Source of the DNA: Candidatus Sericytochromatia bacterium
Lineage (GTDB): Bacteria > Cyanobacteriota > Sericytochromatia > UBA7694
Length of the DNA stretch: 32,120 nt
Reading direction: 5' to 3'
Assembly (NCBI GenBank): GCA_015272195.1
Contig: JACYMC010000236.1
Span: 1 to 32,120, forward strand
Made by a program: the position numbers and the translations under genes. How positions within the stretch are numbered: position 1 is the stretch's first letter; the number at the start of each line of letters is the position of its first letter. Positions 31,572 through 32,120 of the stretch are shown here, piece by piece. The notes under the pieces are model-generated. The model was given only the letters and a program-made list of their open reading frames with translations, had not been told where the DNA came from and ran no database searches.

Positions 31572-31743
31572 ACAGCGAGGAATTGCAAAATTTGTTCTGA
31601 AAAGCAAGGCGTCGCTTGCGGTGTGAAAGGTAAGCAACGCGATTGCGTTCTTGGTAATAGGTGACCAGCTTCAACGCCCATGAAAGCTCAAAGCTCAATG
31701 TTCATAGCTTTTGCCTGACATGATCGCTGAAAGCAAAGAAAGA

Positions 31744-31810
31744 AGACCTTTTTAGAATGGTGTATATTTTGAATAACTACAGACAAAATAAAAACCATAC
31801 AAAAAGGTCT
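31744..31810. repeat. Inverted repeat just upstream of the transposase
   Basis: AGACCTTTTT (31744-31753) pairs perfectly with AAAAAGGTCT (31801-31810), and five more bases pair after a small internal loop (ATGGT 31757-31761 with ACCAT 31794-31798). The right arm ends 14 bases before the transposase ATG. An RNA hairpin here would bury the AAGG that could act as its ribosome site. Confidence 0.7.
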
Positions 31811-31824
31811 GAAGCCAAGCTACT

Positions 31825-32120
31825 ATGTACCCATTCTCTTGTATACCCCCTGAAATCAGAAAAAGCCTGGAAGGTTTGCGTCATCAATTCCGGGCAAAGC
31901 ATTTGCTCACGCTGTCCTGGCTGGTTTTTTTGCACATCATTTGTTTTGAAACCGCCAACCTTAAAACACTCCATAAACATGCTTCAAACATTGAATATAA
32001 AAGGCTTTTACAGTTTTTGCGCGCTAAATATTTACGCCCTCAGCTCTGGCTCAAATGGCTTGCCATGCGTCTCATAGATACATTGCCTCATGAAGATTTA
32101 CACTTAAAAATCCTTGTGGA
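31825..32120 (+). mobile_element. Insertion-sequence transposase, N-terminal part (cut by window edge)
   Basis: An open frame runs from ATG 31825 to the end of the window (98 complete codons), with a stop in frame at 31810-31812. It reads PPEIRKSLEGLRHQFRAKHLLTLSWLV, then NLKTLHKHASNIEYKRLLQFLRAKYLRP, then MRLIDTLPHEDLHLKILVD. The helical, basic N-terminus with a heavily aromatic/hydrophobic helix and a terminal beta-strand I-L-V-D is the pattern of DDE transposases just before the first catalytic Asp. The D would be the last complete residue visible. The AT-rich composition differs from the chromosome around it. IS family cannot be named without the catalytic core and ends. Confidence 0.6.

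Larger units (their letters stand above)
31442..31824. other. AT-richer noncoding region upstream of the transposase
   Basis: About 380 bases without a credible gene and noticeably AT-richer than the rest of the window. It contains a sigma70-like promoter (31542-31571), two small perfect hairpins (31604-31608 with 31615-31619; 31636-31640 with 31645-31649) and a strong inverted repeat (31744-31810). Open frames here on either strand are short and lack ribosome sites. It likely contains the left end of the insertion sequence, but the exact boundary and target duplication are not visible. Confidence 0.6.

Overview
The window reads as one contiguous piece of a diderm bacterial chromosome with compact, mostly GC-rich coding. 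The last ~680 bases are visibly AT-richer and hold the start of an insertion-sequence transposase. An outer-membrane-barrel-like protein with a signal peptide, a periplasmic Spy/CpxP-like protein and a LolC/E-type permease argue for two membranes. MenD, a DUF2834 protein, a CdaA-type diadenylate cyclase and a YaaR (DUF327) protein are a mix I associate with the Terrabacteria side, for example non-photosynthetic relatives of Cyanobacteria. That placement is an inference; there is no rRNA here to test it.

Layout. 70-6063 (+): a small DUF2834 membrane protein, a succinate-semialdehyde-type aldehyde dehydrogenase and a giant 1393-residue protein with two DUF445 units, packed as one operon. 6089-7523 (-): two unrecognised, translationally overlapping genes. 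7601-9981 (-): an ECF sigma factor, an anti-sigma-like membrane protein with five internal repeats, and a small exported LTxxQ (Spy/CpxP-like) protein. 10131-10574 (-): an unrecognised gene. 10733-12016 (+): a PLP enzyme of the methionine gamma-lyase/aluminium-resistance family. 12035-12367 (+): promoter, tRNA-Ser(CGA), tRNA-Ser(GGA) and terminator. 12479-15289 (+): a large membrane protein with alpha-2-macroglobulin-like pieces but no thioester motif. 15286-16284 (-): a protein built around eight 13-residue repeats. 16458-18430 (+): a PhoU-like DUF47 protein and a second Cys/Met-type PLP enzyme that ends in a terminator overlapping its stop codon.

18530-28058 (-) is a long same-strand block, in transcription order: YaaR (DUF327), outer-membrane barrel, FAD/Fe-S dehydrogenase (D-lactate/D-2-hydroxyacid type), exported ankyrin protein, then a CdaA-CdaR fusion (c-di-AMP synthesis), DNA polymerase III delta, a 63-codon ORF and MenD. 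28173-31441 (+): a tRNA-dihydrouridine synthase, an exported degenerate ApbE-like protein and a LolC/E-like ABC permease with no ATPase in view. 31442-32120: AT-rich noncoding DNA with small hairpins and a strong inverted repeat, then a transposase cut by the window edge.

Functional threads: (i) a probable envelope-stress module (ECF sigma, repeat-bearing anti-sigma, Spy-like chaperone); (ii) c-di-AMP signalling by a fused cyclase/regulator, with YaaR upstream; (iii) respiration, with MenD making a menaquinone precursor and a membrane-type FAD/Fe-S dehydrogenase that may feed quinones; (iv) sulfur amino-acid PLP chemistry by two unrelated gamma-lyase-like families. The most unusual items are the repeat-bearing anti-sigma protein, the thioester-less A2M-like multi-pass protein, and the CdaA-CdaR fusion whose conserved N-terminus lies upstream of any ordinary start codon.
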